DNA of 64,000 bases from Limnoglobus roseus (GTDB taxonomy: Bacteria > Planctomycetota > Planctomycetia > Gemmatales > Gemmataceae). Positions 1 to 7,939 of the stretch are shown piece by piece (position 1 is the stretch's first letter; each line of letters begins with the position of its first letter). Under the pieces are notes generated by a model. It had not been told where the DNA came from. It did not search any database and saw only the letters and a list, made by a program, of their open reading frames with translations. Both the position numbers and the translations under genes were made by a program. The stretch spans positions 2,976,001-3,040,000 of the forward strand of contig NZ_CP042425.1 of assembly GCF_008254045.1 (NCBI RefSeq). Reading direction: 5' to 3'.

Positions 1-1
1 G

Positions 2-260
2 ATTGGTACACCCGGGGCTTACCGGCGGCCACGCCGAACGTCTCCCCGTGGAGCAACTCTTTGTACCGCCCCCGTGCCCACTCGACGTGCTTGACGAGGA
101 GTTCGGCCTGGGCGTCGGTGGGTTCGTCCTGCCCCTTGGGGACGTAGAACACCGGCAGCACGGTGACCGCCTTCGGGGGTGCCGCGTCTTGCGCCCGGAC
201 GGGGGCGGCGAGGATCGCGGCAGCCACGAGGCAACAAGCGGTGGGGACGTGGCACGTCAC
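2..260 (-). CDS. secreted protein, N-terminal part (runs off left edge)
   Basis: An open frame on the minus strand runs from a GTG at 260 down to the window edge with no stop. The first 25 or so residues form a signal peptide: a Cys/Leu/Ala-rich hydrophobic stretch ending at VRAQ-D. The mature part continues AVTVLPVFYVPKGQ and then a charged helix around VEWARGRYKELL. I recognise the general style of planctomycete exported proteins, but not a named family. The start is chosen because the signal peptide follows it directly. Only about 86 residues are visible, so no function is given. Confidence 0.5.
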   Translation of the reverse strand, partial: MTCHVPTACCLVAAAILAAPVRAQDAAPPKAVTVLPVFYVPKGQDEPTDAQAELLVKHVEWARGRYKELLHGETFGVAAGKPRVYQ

Positions 261-468
261 GGGGACGCCTCCGAGGCGGTGTTCGTGTCTCCGGGCGGAG
301 AATCCCCGGTCCGTCCGTTCTATGACCTCCATGCCCACCCCTTCACCCGGCGTCGTTCTTCTTCGGACCCCCCGCGTCTTCGGCGGGTCTGAGGCGAGCG
401 AGTGGTTCGACTAACGCTGGAAACGTAGGACAGGCGGTTACGCGAAATCGTACATGGTCACGGGCACC

Positions 469-640
469 CTATTGTAGCCAGATCCGCCCGCGGGCGTCGC
501 CGGGCCCCTTCGCCTTCCACATGCCGCGAGAGCAGCGGGGGCACGGGACCACCCGGTAGGCGGCATAGCACAGTCCGACGAAGGCGGGGGCGAGTAAGAG
601 GATGACTGACCAGGCGTCCGGCCAGTTGTACAAACGCCGA
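469..640 (-). CDS. possible small membrane protein with CxxC knuckle (fragment)
   Basis: A minus-strand frame ending in TAG at 469-471 encodes one hydrophobic segment (WSVILLLAPAFVGLCYAAY) followed by CPRC and a short basic tail. This is the layout of a one-helix membrane protein with half of a zinc ribbon. No ATG or GTG with a ribosome site is seen at its 5' end, so it may be the 3' remnant of a longer gene. It lies in a decayed tract, which fits a fragment. Confidence 0.25.
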
Positions 641-766
641 GGGCGGTGGCAACGGCCGCCCCACCGGCCTTATTCTGTCACGAGTAAACAGCCTTAATTC
701 GCGGGGGCAACTCCCGATTCTCAAGCACGGAGGGCACCCTGACGTGACGAGAGACTTGCCGGTGGG

Positions 767-970
767 TTACTCGGCGTTGGCCCGCAGGCTCACCACGCCC
801 TTGAACAGGATCGCGGGCAGCACGATCACCACGTCCGACACCTTCATCGCCGTCTCCTCGGCCGCGGCCTCGGCCTCCAGCGTCGCGAACGTGTGGGCCT
901 GGAAGTGCAGCGTGCCGACCCCGGGCATGAGGATGCCCCCGTCCTTTCGCTCGACGTGCGGGTACCTCAT
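767..970 (-). CDS. small hypothetical protein (67 aa)
   Basis: This encodes a 67-residue protein. ATG at 970 is preferred over the longer upstream frame because the upstream part reads as low-quality sequence. Residues about 15-50 hold an alternating pattern followed by an Ala/Glu-rich helix, and the C-terminal third is hydrophobic (VVIVLPAILFKGVVSL), possibly a single membrane helix or a buried strand pair. It follows a second small minus-strand ORF by about 40 bases, so the two may be cotranscribed. No family is recognised. Confidence 0.35.
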   Translation of the reverse strand: MRYPHVERKDGGILMPGVGTLHFQAHTFATLEAEAAAEETAMKVSDVVIVLPAILFKGVVSLRANAE

Positions 971-1007
971 GGGCGGAATTCCTTCGAGATCGCGGATGGC
1001 TGGCGGA

Positions 1008-1160
1008 TTACTTTTTCGGGGCAGACGACTGGCGATTCTTTTGCTCTTCGGCCATCGCATCGGCGATGGCGTACGCCATCGCCGCGAGACTCTCCGGCTT
1101 GTTCAGGACGTCTTGAATGTTCGGGTTGGCCGAAAGACCGACAACGATTCGCACGGCCAT
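1008..1160 (-). CDS. small hypothetical protein (50 aa)
   Basis: This encodes a 50-residue protein starting at ATG 1160. A longer start at 1220 would need TTG. The sequence has a short hydrophobic N-terminus (MAVRIVVGLS), an Ala/Met-rich helix (ESLAAMAYAIADAMAEEQ) and a basic tail ending APKK. It is directly upstream of the 67-aa ORF on the same strand. No family is recognised. Reasonable codon pattern and an ATG are the only support. Confidence 0.35.
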   Translation of the reverse strand: MAVRIVVGLSANPNIQDVLNKPESLAAMAYAIADAMAEEQKNRQSSAPKK

Positions 1161-1315
1161 TTCGTCGATCGACTCGTTCGATATGTGACGACTCCCGAAG
1201 GTGAAAGGCGATACGCCCAAGCTGATTGACGCCGATTACGAGACGGCCGTCGCCGTCGGTTTTCAGGTCCGCGGTATCACGTCTTCGGCGGCGTGGCCGA
1301 CTTGACGGGCACGAC

Positions 1316-1690
1316 TTAAGCCTTGGGCTTGCCCTTTGCCTTGACGATGTCCTTTGCGGCGGTGTCCTTATCCTTCGGGGCGGCCGCCAGGTTCTTCGAC
1401 ATGAGCTTGCCCATGGGCGACTTGCTTCGCGGTGGGATCGGGGCGGCCGCTTTCGGAACCGCGGATTTCTTCGCCCGGACCGGCTTGGCCTTCGGCTTCT
1501 TCACCAACCCGACGGCCTGGCCGACCGGCGTGACGACGTGCTTCTCGGCGGCGTGGGCCACGTCGGTGGCGATCTCGGCGACCTTCTCGGCCGCCCCCGT
1601 CACGGCCTTCTTGACCTTAGTCAGGGTCGTCGGGGCCGCGGGCGTCTTCGGGGTTGGCTCGGCGGCAGGTTTAGAAGGCTTCTTGGCCAT
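1316..1690 (-). CDS. histone H1-like Lys/Ala/Pro-rich protein
   Basis: This encodes 124 residues of very biased composition: Lys, Ala, Pro and Val make up most of it, with repeated KPKAKPVRAKK and PKAAAP runs. The middle (residues about 20-60) is an amphipathic Ala/Val/Lys segment that could form a helix. Such proteins resemble histone H1-like or AlgP-like DNA-binding proteins, which compact DNA by charge. Similar composition also occurs in unrelated linker proteins. ATG at 1690 (MAKKPSKP) is preferred to the frame extension at 1795. Function by composition only. Confidence 0.5.
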   Translation of the reverse strand: MAKKPSKPAAEPTPKTPAAPTTLTKVKKAVTGAAEKVAEIATDVAHAAEKHVVTPVGQAVGLVKKPKAKPVRAKKSAVPKAAAPIPPRSKSPMGKLMSKNLAAAPKDKDTAAKDIVKAKGKPKA

Positions 1691-2144
1691 GGTCGTCTCT
1701 CTCACGGGCGAATCGGGAATCACTGTTGTATCGATTCCCTTCGCTCTCATTTCCCCTTCGACTGCTTGGCCTTCGGCGTTGCTGTTGCGACTCATCGCTG
1801 CGTGAACTTGAACTCAGTGCCTTCCGGCCGAGGCGGGACTACCCATTCGCCGGCCCGAGCAACACGACGGGAACCTCAAGTGCGGCCAGCCGACTTTCAT
1901 GGAGTCCATGCGCACCCTCGGCCGTCGGAGTGGGAACGCCCCAGCGTAACGGTTGGCGGGATCGCTTGCAACAACCTGCTCGCGGAAACGGACTCCGCCC
2001 CGACGAATCGCCCGGGACAAAGTTCATGCGCAGTGACCTTCGGCCGCCCGCGTGGACATTCGGCCGACGAATTCAGGTTACCACCTTTGAAGGATGACGC
2101 CGGCAAGCAGGAGGACGATCGCGACGATAACGGGCCCGGTTCGC
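1691..2144. other. intergenic stretch with no gene seen
   Basis: No frame on either strand in this stretch shows a recognisable domain, signal peptide or convincing start site. The ORFs crossing it have arginine/proline-rich content typical of GC-rich noncoding frames. It may be decayed DNA, given the pseudogenes on its right. Confidence 0.4.
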
Positions 2145-2459
2145 TCACTTCTTTGGGGGCGGGGGCGAATTCGTGGAATTGCCTGCTGGCGATTGGCCCT
2201 GCCTGGCTTCCATGTGGGCGATCTTGTTGAGCCGGTAGAAGAAGACGCTTATGACCAGCCCCGTAAACGCCAGCCCGACGAATGCCTCGGAGGCGCCGTA
2301 CAGTCGACTTTCCGGAGTCGGCCGGAAGTCGCCGTGTTCGAGCGTCGTCCATGTGACGATCGAGAAGTCGTAGCACTCGATCGCCTTCCGCGTCAGGCCG
2401 ACGGGCGTCTTGCTTCGGAGGGGCACGGCGGGTACGGCGACGCCGTGTCGATGATCCAA
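2145..2459 (-). pseudogene. ion-channel (two-TM potassium channel type) 3' fragment
   Basis: The middle of the frame reads ECYDFSIVTWTTLEHGDFRP followed by a hydrophobic helix (EAFVGLAFTGLVISVFFYRL). This is the pore helix, filter and second membrane helix layout of bacterial two-TM potassium channels, where the filter is usually TTLGYGDF or TVGYGD. Here the filter is TLEHG, and no first membrane helix precedes it. The loss of the filter glycine/tyrosine pair and of the N-terminal half suggests a dead fragment rather than a working channel. It lies next to other truncated genes. Confidence 0.5.
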
Positions 2460-2465
2460 AGGGTC

Positions 2466-2910
2466 TTGTACACATCGGTGTACGAAACGGTGGCCCGCAG
2501 GCTCGCTGAAGTTGCTCGGCCAACTTCGCTCGCGGGACGGCCGGCAGGGCGAGGGCTTGGGTGAAGTGGGTTTCAGCGGTCAGGGCGTTTTCTCCGGGGC
2601 GTGTGGCCATCCCACGGTGAGAGGGCCGCGGCCGCCACTTCGCCGTAGGCTTCAGCACGAAGTCTTTATTAACCGGGGTGGTATTGTAGATTCTGACGTG
2701 TCTTCGCAGACTGCCAATAAGAATCCGCGTCCCGTCCGAGCTAAAGATGACCGAGTTCACACGATAGTAGTCCCCCTTGAGGGTGAGCGTTTCGTCGCCG
2801 GTCTTCGCATCCCACACCCTCGCCGTGTTGTCCCTACTCTTGGTGAGGATCCGCGCCCCGTCCGGGCTGAAGGCGACCGAACTCACCTCCGCGGTGTGTC
2901 CCTTGAGGGT
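2466..2910 (-). pseudogene. WD40-repeat protein fragment joined to integrase remnant
   Basis: The frame contains two recognisable WD40 blades: LKGHTAEVSSVAFSPDGARI ending ARVWDAKTGDE, then NSVIFSSDGTRI ending VRIYNTTP. A full WD40 propeller has about seven blades, so most of the protein is missing on the 5' side. The upstream edge at about 2910 runs straight into the 3' tail of a tyrosine integrase in a different frame (AERDFALAA), which marks a deletion junction. The C-terminal boundary is uncertain; the sequence after about 2466 is low quality. Confidence 0.55.
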
Positions 2911-4024
2911 ACCCTTGCCGCGAGCGCGAAGTCCCGCTCAGCGTACGCGCCGGGACCGAGCCGAACACGCCGCCGGCGGCCATCTTCTCCCGCCACTGGC
3001 ATGCGCGAGCGACCACCTTGAGGATCGCCCGCCCGTAAGACACGTTCGTGTACCGATCGGCCGGCTTCCGCTTCGGGTCGGCCTTCCGCTCCCGGACGTT
3101 CCGCGCCACGGCCGACGGCCACAGGGGCGTCTTCCGGTTGGCCGCCCGCATCTCGCGGAACTCGGCCGCCGACGCCGCGGCCGAGAACAGGTAGGCGTTC
3201 GGTTCCGCGCACGCGGCGAGTAGGGGTTCGAGGATCGCGCGTCCTCGGGGGCCGATCGGGACCACCCGACGTTTCCCCCGGTGCGTGCCCTTGTGCCACC
3301 GCGGCTCGTACAGCCACACCTCGGCCGTCCGATCGATCTCCACCGGCCGGAGTTTGCACACGTCGCCGGGCCGCATCCCCGTCCACTACTGGAGTCCCAC
3401 CATCGCGCGAAGGGTCGGCGTCATGTGGGGCAAGGTGACGCTCACAACTGCTTGGCAAACGGGAAGGACGGGCTCCGTCTCGCTGGCGGTCGTCCGCCCC
3501 TTCCTAAGACCGGTCAACGTGCGGAGGGATTCGTACCGATTGCCCGGGATCATTTCGTGCGCGACGGCCCACTTGAAACACCGGCGGACGCGGTCGATTC
3601 GCGCGTTGACGACCTTCCGCGACCAACCCAAGCGGACCATGTCATCCAGGACGGCCTTCAAGTTCAGCGGGCAGAAGTCCGCGGCTGGCGTCTCACCGAA
3701 CCGCGATCGCAACGGCCGGAGGGCTTGCTTGATCCCCATGAGTTCGGACGTCGGCTTGCCGTCCGGGCCGAGGTAATACCCCTCGCAGTGCTGCCAGAAG
3801 GCGAGGACGACTTTGTTGACCGAGCACCCGCCCGACGCCGGCGAGGGCAGGGCGACGCCGGTGAACTCTGCGATGACGCGGGCGTACTCGGCCCGGGATT
3901 CGGGCGACCCGTAGGGCCCCAGGTACTTCTCGTCGTAGCCGCCGCCGGGGAGGGGTAGGAGGACGCGGGCGAGGCCGGTCGGCTTGTGTAAAAGGTAGCC
4001 GGGGATGCGCTTTTTCCGGGACAT
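2911..4024 (-). pseudogene. tyrosine integrase 1, inactivated
   Basis: This is a site-specific tyrosine recombinase related over its length to the second integrase at 33949-35207. The N-terminal part starts at ATG 4024 (MSRKKRIPGYLLHK). After GLQ a TAG replaces the codon that is Arg in the other copy (LQ-stop-WTGMRPGDVCKL against LQRWTAMRPGDVCKL). The catalytic-domain Arg box (MRPGD) remains downstream. Later the piece between FGSVPA and YAERDFALAA is missing, about 37 residues that carry the LRH and LLGH catalytic motifs in the other copy. Nonsense codon plus internal deletion make it non-functional. It adjoins the displaced tRNA fragment at 4142, as integrases of tRNA-targeting islands do. 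Confidence 0.85.
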
Positions 4025-4044
4025 GCGACAAGACTCCGGAGGCA

Positions 4045-4066
4045 AATTGGTAGTCCACTACCAATT
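4045..4066. promoter_or_regulatory. palindrome upstream of integrase 1
   Basis: AATTGGTAGT-CC-ACTACCAATT is a perfect 10-bp inverted repeat with a 2-base centre. It lies about 20 bases upstream of the integrase 1 start and about 60 bases from the att core. A related palindrome with the same GGTAGT-ACTACC centre is at 35224-35249 before integrase 2. It is probably an integrase arm-type site or an operator for the int promoter. Confidence 0.55.
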
Positions 4067-4125
4067 TTCTCGGGTTTCTCGCCGCGCCACCGTCGTGATG
4101 GGTTGAGCCTAAAGGCTTCGGCTTT

Positions 4126-4172
4126 CAAGGTTTTCGTCCAGTGCCCCCGGCAGGAATTGAACCTGCGACCTA
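4126..4172. repeat. att direct repeat, left copy, with tRNA-Arg 3' fragment
   Basis: These 47 bases are identical to 35308-35354. Positions 4142-4172 are the 3' end of a tRNA-Arg(CCU) gene on the minus strand (acceptor, T arm and part of the variable region). The similarity continues imperfectly to about 4186 and leftward to about 4092. The rest of the tRNA is absent, so this is the displaced fragment left at the far end of an island. Confidence 0.85.
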
Positions 4173-4291
4173 GTGTTTAGGAAAAGACCGGTCGGCGAAC
4201 TTACACTTCGTGAAAAACCTTTGATTCCGAGCATACCCTGGGAATCGGCGGCTTCGCAACTGTAACAAAGTCCACCAAACCCGCGCGAGAA

Positions 4292-4332
4292 GTGTGGTAG
4301 TCAGGGCGAAGTGTGGTACGGGTGTGGTAGTC
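4292..4332 (+). repeat. three direct repeats, probable integrase arm-type sites
   Basis: GTGTGGTAGTC occurs at 4292-4302 and 4322-4332, with a shorter GTGTGGTA at 4311-4318. The same GTGTGGTAGT core forms both arms of the palindrome at 35226-35247 beside integrase 2. Matching short repeats at both ends of an integrated element are what arm-binding sites of a lambda-type integrase look like. Confidence 0.6.
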
Positions 4333-4370
4333 GACGGGCGGCGTTCGGAAATTCCGAACGCCGCCCGTCG
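4332..4370. terminator. palindrome after the 4386-5078 gene
   Basis: This is a perfect 19-bp inverted repeat with a one-base centre; its core is GTTCGGAA-A-TTCCGAAC. It lies just past the stop codon of the minus-strand gene ending at 4386. No clear T-tract follows, but a GC-rich stem of this length would act as a strong hairpin. Confidence 0.5.
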
Positions 4371-4385
4371 TGACTTCTTCGACGC

Positions 4386-5078
4386 TTAGCTCGGGACGGC
4401 CCGCCCGAAGAGTCGGGCGATTTGCTGGCTCGCCCGGAGCAATCCCTTTTCGTTCGGTTCGTCAGGGGTGTCGAGGTAGTAGTCACCGGTGATGCCAAAG
4501 GCCGCTTGTTTGAAGGCGGACTCTTCGGGGGGCAAGTCCAGGAACCTGTCGCCCAAAGTGTGGTCGTTGTCCCAGAGGATCAACTCCTCGAACAACTCCA
4601 CGAGGTCATGCCATTTACCCGCCTTCTTACTCGTGAGCCGGGGGACGCCTTCCCACCCCTGCTCGGTCGCAACGGCGAGCAGGTGCTGACGGATCAGCGT
4701 ACTCCGAATTTCGGGGGCGGGGTCCGAGGCCGTGTCCAGTTCCTGCACGAGCAGGTCTTCGATCGTGTACACGACGGCGGCGATCGCCCCCTCGTTGGCC
4801 GCGGTGTGGTGCGGCATGGGTACGGCCGGGTCGCGCAAGGCGGTGGCGACGTCTGCGAGAATCACATACTTCTGCTCGGCCGTCAGCCGGTCGAAGGCCG
4901 GCGAGCCGGTCTCTGTGTCGTCTTCCTCGGCGTCGATGTCCTGCCGCACGAAGACCAGGAGTAGGTCGAGGCCGTCGGAGAACAGTTCCCATTCCGCCTC
5001 GGTCAGGCGCGGTCGCCGGAATGCATCCGCCACATGGGTCACCTCGGGTTGAGAGTCGGTCGGTTGGCCGACCATCAT
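4386..5078 (-). CDS. hypothetical acidic protein (230 aa)
   Basis: This encodes a 230-residue soluble protein, clearly acidic, with no signal peptide or membrane segment. It begins with a short linker and then a helix-rich body (LTEAEWELFSDGLDLLLVF, EQKYVILADVATALRD, VVYTIEDLLVQELD). The C-terminal third has more aromatic residues (WHDLVELFEELILWDND, ITGDYYLD). The start is uncertain by one residue because two Met occur in a row. I do not recognise the family. It is the leftmost gene of the element and lies between two strong palindromes, so it may form its own transcription unit. Confidence 0.6.
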   Translation of the reverse strand: MMVGQPTDSQPEVTHVADAFRRPRLTEAEWELFSDGLDLLLVFVRQDIDAEEDDTETGSPAFDRLTAEQKYVILADVATALRDPAVPMPHHTAANEGAIAAVVYTIEDLLVQELDTASDPAPEIRSTLIRQHLLAVATEQGWEGVPRLTSKKAGKWHDLVELFEELILWDNDHTLGDRFLDLPPEESAFKQAAFGITGDYYLDTPDEPNEKGLLRASQQIARLFGRAVPS

Positions 5079-5088
5079 GGCCAGGAGC

Positions 5089-5141
5089 GGCCAACTCTGA
5101 CAACGCCGACTTCGGGCCGCCGGGCGTTGTCAGAGTTGGCC
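5089..5141. repeat. 19-bp perfect inverted repeat before the 4386-5078 gene
   Basis: GGCCAACTCTGACAACGCC at 5089-5107 is the exact reverse complement of 5123-5141, with a 15-base loop. On the minus strand it sits about 11 bases upstream of the start at 5078, where a ribosome site or operator would lie. It could be an mRNA hairpin controlling that gene, or a terminator for the gene ending at 5368. Confidence 0.5.
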
Positions 5142-5367
5142 CGTGACGCCACGTAAGGAGAACCCCGGCGACCACGGGCCGTCGCCTTTCTCCGGATCGC
5201 GATTGGTGCTCTGACGCGGTATCGCCCGCCTACGGACCGGCGGGCGGAATCTGCCGGCTTACCCGGGCGGATCGGACAGAACTCCACGGCCGGCCGATCC
5301 GCCCGCCAACGCCTTGTCGGGAATCGTGCCGAGTCCGGACGAGTCAGCTGGCTCAGTGCCCATGCGC

Positions 5368-6219
5368 CTAGGATGCCGTGCTGGTGTAGATGTGCATCCT
5401 CACGTAGGCCCACTTACCCCACTCGATCGGCCGGTCGATCGAGACGACCGACATCAAACCGGCCACCCGCACGACGTCCCCCGGCCGGACGGCGAACGGA
5501 CCCTGATCCCACGGTTCGTAGGGGCTCTCGCCAATCGTGAACCGGGAATCGACCGGGGCCTCGACGAGGCCCACCGGGTACCGCATGTCGCCGCCAACGT
5601 ACCGGGTCACCACCAGCCTCGCGATGCAGCGGGCACCCCGGGCGTCCGTGCCCATGCCGAGTTGGGCCGGGTTCAGTAGAAATTTCGTGTGCCCGGACCG
5701 GACCGGCTGGTCGTACCACCAGATCAAGTCGTACGGCGTGCCGATGAATGGCTTGCTGCTGTCGTAGGGGGCGTACGAGGTGTTCGACCTGAGACTCGCC
5801 TCCGCCCCGTAGGACGCGGGGCCGACGTTCATTTCGCTGAAACTCACTCCCGCCTGCGAGTAGTTGAAGTTGCCGGGGTTCGGGTACTGCCGGAAGAACG
5901 GCGGGAATCCGTACTCGTTGAAGACGCGCGTTCGATCGGTGAACTGCGACAACTGGCCTGAGAGGTCTCCGGCGTAGTAGCGGACGAAGCGGATCTTCGC
6001 CGCCCTCGACGCCGGCAAGTCGTTCACGTTGAAGGCCAGCACATCGGTCGGCGATCCGGCCGGCAGGTACCGGGGAGGGCCGGAGGGGCAGTCGGGGCGC
6101 GGCGGACACGTCGTCCGCCTCCGCCGAAAGCCGAATCCCTGCGCGTCTGCGGGCGTCAGGCCCGCGAGCAACCCGGCCCCGGCCGCGGCCAGCATCCCCC
6201 GCCTCGTGATCGGCCCCAT
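5368..6219 (-). CDS. Tat-exported protein of unknown function (283 aa)
   Basis: The N-terminus is a twin-arginine signal: ITRRGMLAAAGAGLLAG and a cleavage-like site at ADAQ. A proline/cysteine-rich linker (RRRRTTCPPRPDCPSGPP) follows, then a globular part rich in Tyr, Phe and Gly typical of beta-structure (VRYYAGDLSG, NEYGFPPFFRQYPNPG, YDLIWWYDQP). The protein is probably exported folded to the periplasm or surface. No enzyme motif is recognised. It is flanked by unrelated minus-strand genes with wide gaps, so it is likely a single-gene unit. Confidence 0.6.
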   Translation of the reverse strand: MGPITRRGMLAAAGAGLLAGLTPADAQGFGFRRRRTTCPPRPDCPSGPPRYLPAGSPTDVLAFNVNDLPASRAAKIRFVRYYAGDLSGQLSQFTDRTRVFNEYGFPPFFRQYPNPGNFNYSQAGVSFSEMNVGPASYGAEASLRSNTSYAPYDSSKPFIGTPYDLIWWYDQPVRSGHTKFLLNPAQLGMGTDARGARCIARLVVTRYVGGDMRYPVGLVEAPVDSRFTIGESPYEPWDQGPFAVRPGDVVRVAGLMSVVSIDRPIEWGKWAYVRMHIYTSTAS

Positions 6220-6261
6220 ACATCCCCCTTAACTGTCACATTCTCTCAAGCAGGTTGAATG

Positions 6262-6702
6262 CTAAGCCCGCTGGACTTTAGCCTCAATGCCGAATCCGAT
6301 CGCCAGGCTTGACCGCGGGGCGAGCTCGCCCGCGCAACCGGTCTTCGAGCAATGATCCCCGCCGCCCCGCTTCCCGGCCGGCTTCCACTCGTAGCACCCG
6401 CCGCACAGGATCAGGCACCGCTTCGCCCGGAAGGAACCGGCGAACGCCGGCTTCGTGGCCACCGTCTCGGCCCGCGCGTTCGGGAACCGCCCGTCCTTCG
6501 AACTGTTCACCCAGTCGGGCAGCGGGCCCCACGGGAGCATGGCCAGCCCCCGCGTCGCGCCGCCGGGATTCATGCTGACGACGGCGACGGGCTGCGCCGG
6601 CGCGACGTTGTACCGGGGTTCAAGGGCGGCGGGAACGGTGGCGAGGCGGAACAGGTCGGCCACGGCCGCGGGTCCGTATCTCCGAACGAAGCGGCCGCGC
6701 GT
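6262..6702 (-). pseudogene. SRAP (HMCES/YedK) family remnant
   Basis: The frame matches the start and middle of SOS-response-associated peptidases, which crosslink to abasic DNA through Cys2. Visible blocks are GRFVRRYGP, LEPRYNVAPAQPVAVV, WGLLP-like LPWGPLPDW, FPNARAETVATKPAF and CYEWKP. The normal opening MCGRF reads TRGRF here: codons at 6700-6702 and 6697-6699 are ACG and CGC instead of ATG and TGC. Both the start and the catalytic cysteine are therefore gone. After CYEWKP the sequence leaves the family and stops about 40 residues later, losing the C-terminal catalytic half. Two independent defects make this a clear remnant. Confidence 0.8.
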
Positions 6703-6788
6703 GACAACGCCGGAACGATCCCGTAACGACAGCATTTTCCACTTGGTTGAAAAAGCCTTGCATCATCGCGAACACGTCTGCATGGACG

Positions 6789-7682
6789 TCAGCTCTGCCA
6801 AAACACCGTGACGGCGTACCCGGCGTACCGGTCCGCGCCCTTCATCGCCTTGGCCCACTGGTCGGGCGTCAGCGCCCCGTATGCGTGGTCGGCCTTCCAC
6901 GCATAGTGCGCCAGTTCGTGAATGACCGTGTCGACCCGCTCCGTCTCGGCCTTCTGGTCAACGTGGTACTTCTTCGAGAACGCGATGTAGGCCCCGCGGC
7001 CCTTGGCGTCGAAGCCCGTATACGCCGCGGCCTCCCCGCCGTCGGTCGTCTCGGCCTTCTTGTCGAACACCTTCAGCACGATCCCGCCCTGGTCGAGGGC
7101 CGCAATCATGGTCGCGTAGTTCTCGGCCGCCTTCTTGAACCGCTGCTGGGCCTCCGGGGTCAACGGGCCGCCGGGCTTGGCCGAGGCGAAGATGGAACCC
7201 GTGCCCGACAGGAAGGCCTCGGTGAACGTCGCCGACGCATCCGATTGCGATTTGATCCCGAGCAAGACTTTACTGGCCTTCGCCATGTACGCACGCGATT
7301 TCTGCAAGTCGCGGCGGATGCCGTCTAGTTCCAGTTTCGTCGGCGTCCGGTGGACGGGGTTCTTCACCCCGTGCGTGAACGACACGGCCTTCCCGGGTTT
7401 GCTGCCGGCGGCCGCCTTGTGGCCCTGGTGGTGCGCGTGCGCGTTCGCCTTCGCGCCCAGCGCCTTCCACGTCTCCGACTCGACGACGCCTGTGACGGAC
7501 AGGCCTGCCGCCTTCTGGAACTCCTTCACCGCCGCCTCCGTCTTCGGCCCGAAGTTGCCGTCCCCCGGGGTCAAGCCGGGGCTGTTCTTCATCGCGGCGT
7601 TCAGCAGCTCCTTCAGTAGACGGACGTCCGTCGCGATCTTCGTCCCCTTCTTGAGCGTCGGCTTCTTCGCGAGGTCTTTCAT
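6789..7682 (-). CDS. peptidoglycan-binding domain plus M35-like zinc metallopeptidase
   Basis: This encodes 297 residues. Residues about 15-75 form a PG_binding_1 domain (ELLNAAMKNSPGLTPGDGNFGPKTEAAVKEF split by a hinge, then SVTGVVESETW). A His/Ala/Lys linker follows. The C-terminal half holds the zinc motif in VIHELAHYAWKADHAYG: HExxH plus a downstream Asp and Tyr-Gly, as in deuterolysin/Lys-specific metallo-endopeptidases (M35/aspzincin). There is no signal peptide. A wall-binding domain fused to a peptidase is the plan of a phage lysin or a wall-targeting effector, which suits a phage-like element, but M35 enzymes normally cut proteins. The peptidase class is well supported; the role is inferred. 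Confidence 0.7.
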   Translation of the reverse strand: MKDLAKKPTLKKGTKIATDVRLLKELLNAAMKNSPGLTPGDGNFGPKTEAAVKEFQKAAGLSVTGVVESETWKALGAKANAHAHHQGHKAAAGSKPGKAVSFTHGVKNPVHRTPTKLELDGIRRDLQKSRAYMAKASKVLLGIKSQSDASATFTEAFLSGTGSIFASAKPGGPLTPEAQQRFKKAAENYATMIAALDQGGIVLKVFDKKAETTDGGEAAAYTGFDAKGRGAYIAFSKKYHVDQKAETERVDTVIHELAHYAWKADHAYGALTPDQWAKAMKGADRYAGYAVTVFWQS

Positions 7683-7939
7683 CCCCTTCTCCCGAACGGC
7701 CGGCTGGCGGATCGGCCCCCGGCGTTACTGGGGACAACCGATGGCGAGGCGGGGCGTTCAAGCCGCCGCACCGACGATTGTGCGAGTTGAAGGATATCGG
7801 GTCAACGCGAAAAGGAACCCGTTGAGGAGAATTCGGACGAGAGTTCAGTTTGCGAAACAACACGTAATCTCACCCGTCTTCGTCCGGCGTTGCTAGATGA
7901 CTTGACGCAGAAGGGCCGGCATGGACGGGGATTGTTCGG

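Larger units (their letters stand above)
2911..4172 (-). mobile_element. remnant of a second tRNA-Arg-targeting element (right end only)
   Basis: Integrase 1, its palindromic upstream site and the att core with a tRNA 3' fragment repeat the exact layout found at 33949-35354. Two copies of att core, palindrome and integrase in the same orientation are best read as tandem insertions at one tRNA-Arg gene. The inner part of this left element has been deleted or lies beyond the window; its left att site is not visible. Confidence 0.6.
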
